NCBI RefSeq assembly: GCF_002939865.1
Contig: NZ_MDEE01000019.1
Coordinates: 1 to 64,000 of the forward strand
Length of the DNA stretch: 64,000 bases
Reading direction: 5' to 3'
Source of the DNA: Xanthomonas dyei
Lineage (GTDB): Bacteria > Pseudomonadota > Gammaproteobacteria > Xanthomonadales > Xanthomonadaceae
Shown: in pieces, positions 62,847 through 64,000 of the stretch
How positions within the stretch are numbered: the first letter of the stretch is position 1
How the letters are laid out: the number at the start of each line of letters is the position of its first letter
Notes under the pieces: model-generated
Told to the model about the DNA's origin: nothing
The model's database searches: none
Seen by the model: the letters and a program-made list of their open reading frames with translations, nothing else
Translations under genes and position numbers: made by a program

Positions 62847-63574
62847 GCGCGCCAGGTCTGGAAGTTGCCGCCGACTCGGTGGGCTCGGCGTTGGCCGCGC
62901 AAGACGGCGGTGCGATGCGCGTGGAACTGTGTGGCGGGCTGGATGGCGGCGGGTTGACGCCCTCTTACGGCACGCTGGCGGTGGTGCGTGAGCGTTTGCA
63001 GATTCCGCTGTATGTGTTGATTCGCCCGCGCGTGGGCGACTTTGTGTTCGATGCGGACGAAGTCGAGGCGATGCGCAGCGATGTAGAGCAGTGCGTACGA
63101 CTAGGGTGCGATGGCGTGGTGTTGGGCGCGCTGGATCGGCATGGCCAGGTCGATATGGCCACGATGCGTGTGCTGATCGACGCCGCCGGATCGCTGGGGG
63201 TGACCTTCCATCGCGCGATCGATGTGAGCGCCGACCCGGCACGCGCATTGGAGGACGCGATTGCGCTGGGCTGCGAGCGCGTGCTGACCTCGGGGGCGCG
63301 AGCCAGCGCTCTTGAAGGTGTCGACACCATTGCCGCCCTGGTGCGTCAAGCGGGCGAGCGGATCAGCGTCATGCCCGGTGCCGGACTCTCCGAGAGCAAC
63401 CTTCGCACCGTGCGGCAGCAAACCGGCGCCCACGAATTCCATGCCTCGGCGCGTAGCGTGATTGCCGCGCAGGTGCCGGCGCCGCATCCTTATATCCGCG
63501 ATCTGGGAGGCGACTACCAGCGCACCGATATCGTGCGGGTAAAGCAGATGGTGGATGCGTTGCAGCACGGTTGA
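62843..63574 (+). CDS. cutC: CutC family TIM-barrel protein
   Basis: A 243-residue CutC protein. Segments RVELCGGLDGGGLTPSYG, IPLYVLIRPRVGDFVF, GVVLGALDRHGQVD and VTFHRAIDVSADP are diagnostic. The family was named for copper homeostasis, but its biochemical role is unsettled. The GTG start overlaps the stop of the glycosylasparaginase gene, so here it may belong to amino-sugar or glycan metabolism rather than copper handling. The C-terminal part (HASARSV, then DYQRTDIVRVKQMVDAL) is normal. Confidence 0.9.
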   Translation: MSAPGLEVAADSVGSALAAQDGGAMRVELCGGLDGGGLTPSYGTLAVVRERLQIPLYVLIRPRVGDFVFDADEVEAMRSDVEQCVRLGCDGVVLGALDRHGQVDMATMRVLIDAAGSLGVTFHRAIDVSADPARALEDAIALGCERVLTSGARASALEGVDTIAALVRQAGERISVMPGAGLSESNLRTVRQQTGAHEFHASARSVIAAQVPAPHPYIRDLGGDYQRTDIVRVKQMVDALQHG

Positions 63575-63708
63575 GAAACGTGCAACGCGCAGTGTCGCCG
63601 GGGCAGCCGCTGCCTGACTTGCTCAAGCACGATGACAGCGACGCCCGATTCTTTCCATGCCTGTCACGCTTGGCGCCACGGATGGCGTGGATGTTCTGAG
63701 GTTATTTG

Positions 63709-64000
63709 CTACTCGCTATCCGAGTCTTCGTGCGCGCGCTCGGGAATATGCAGCGTGAAAGCGGGAAAGCGTGCCCGGTCCTCCGGGTGCGCCGCGACAA
63801 GCAACTCGCGGGTCTTCCACATCTGGACCGCCTTGGCCAGCGCCGCTGCGTCGATGTGGGTTCCTTCGTCATAAACGTGCTTGCCGAGATGATCGACAAT
63901 GCCCAGGTGTGCGTTTTTTTGCGCCTTCCAGTTGCTGACGTTCATGTAGTGGCGGCTTAGGCTTTCCTGCGTCGGGTCTTCGACTCTGGGGGATGGGCCT
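63709..64000 (-). CDS. unknown protein, 5' end beyond the window
   Basis: The minus-strand frame is open from the window edge to a stop at 63709. The clear protein-like part begins near SLSRHYMNVSNWKAQKNA and ends HIPERAHEDSDSE. An ATG at 63945 would give 78 residues, but it lacks a ribosome-binding site and the preceding codons (DPTQESLSRHY) also look coding, so the gene may extend past 64000. The acidic C-terminal tail and a central helix (AAALAKAVQMWKTRELLVA) are the only features. Family not recognised. Confidence 0.5.
   Translation of the reverse strand, partial: GPSPRVEDPTQESLSRHYMNVSNWKAQKNAHLGIVDHLGKHVYDEGTHIDAAALAKAVQMWKTRELLVAAHPEDRARFPAFTLHIPERAHEDSDSE

Overview
The window is high-GC gammaproteobacterial chromosome and looks like Xanthomonas, or a very close relative in the Xanthomonadaceae. 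The basis is gene content and order: a Pil-Chp chemosensory operon beside gshB-tonB, pqqABCDE beside relA, a pqaA-type gene, a TonB-dependent receptor next to glucokinase, and REP-like intergenic repeats of the kind common in xanthomonads. Species cannot be fixed from the sequence alone. No rRNA, tRNA, CRISPR array, phage or complete insertion sequence was seen.

Layout. Positions 1-9.7 kb hold small signalling and envelope genes: the 3' tip of an unknown gene, an HWE/HisKA_2 kinase with its receiver partner, a decayed hydrolase, a methyl-accepting chemotaxis protein (MCP) with an unusual leader, a degenerate RsuA/RluF-type protein, a lipoprotein, a second stand-alone receiver and a periplasmic protein. 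Positions 9.8-16.8 kb hold recQ, a hairpin-rich intergenic block, dps and a large hrpA. Positions 17-23.9 kb hold a frameshifted TonB-dependent receptor, glucokinase, a PqaA-like protein and a small exported protein. Positions 24-27.2 kb are a complete, translationally coupled pqqABCDE operon on the minus strand. Positions 27.5-41.6 kb run mainly rightward: relA, a membrane-anchored helical-repeat protein, a fused two-domain glycosyltransferase (minus strand), mrcB (PBP1B) with a TPR lipoprotein directly behind it, a YoaA/DinG helicase, tsaB and an ADP-ribosylglycohydrolase. At 41.8-43.6 kb are gshB and tonB (minus strand).

Positions 43.8-55.9 kb carry the pilGHIJ-chpABC operon, which controls type IV pilus twitching. 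It starts from a good sigma70-type promoter. PilJ signals through PilI/ChpC to the giant kinase ChpA and on to the PilG and PilH receivers. There is no pilK methyltransferase gene, and the CheB-like ChpB lacks all three catalytic residues, so the methylation-based adaptation branch looks lost. Positions 56.2-61.1 kb hold a GNAT acetyltransferase and a minus-strand operon of von Willebrand lipoprotein, ECF sigma factor and probable anti-sigma factor. Positions 61.8-63.6 kb hold a Tat-exported glycosylasparaginase overlapping cutC, and a partial unknown gene runs off the right edge.

The signals most worth following are these: two mutually exclusive 9-bp hairpins in the MCP leader; the adaptation-less Chp system with its dead CheB; a roughly 150-bp MITE-like repeat with 21-bp terminal inverted repeats and several relatives in the window; an LpoP-like lipoprotein behind PBP1B; the sigma/anti-sigma/vWA module with an in-frame microsatellite; and the glycosylasparaginase-CutC coupling.
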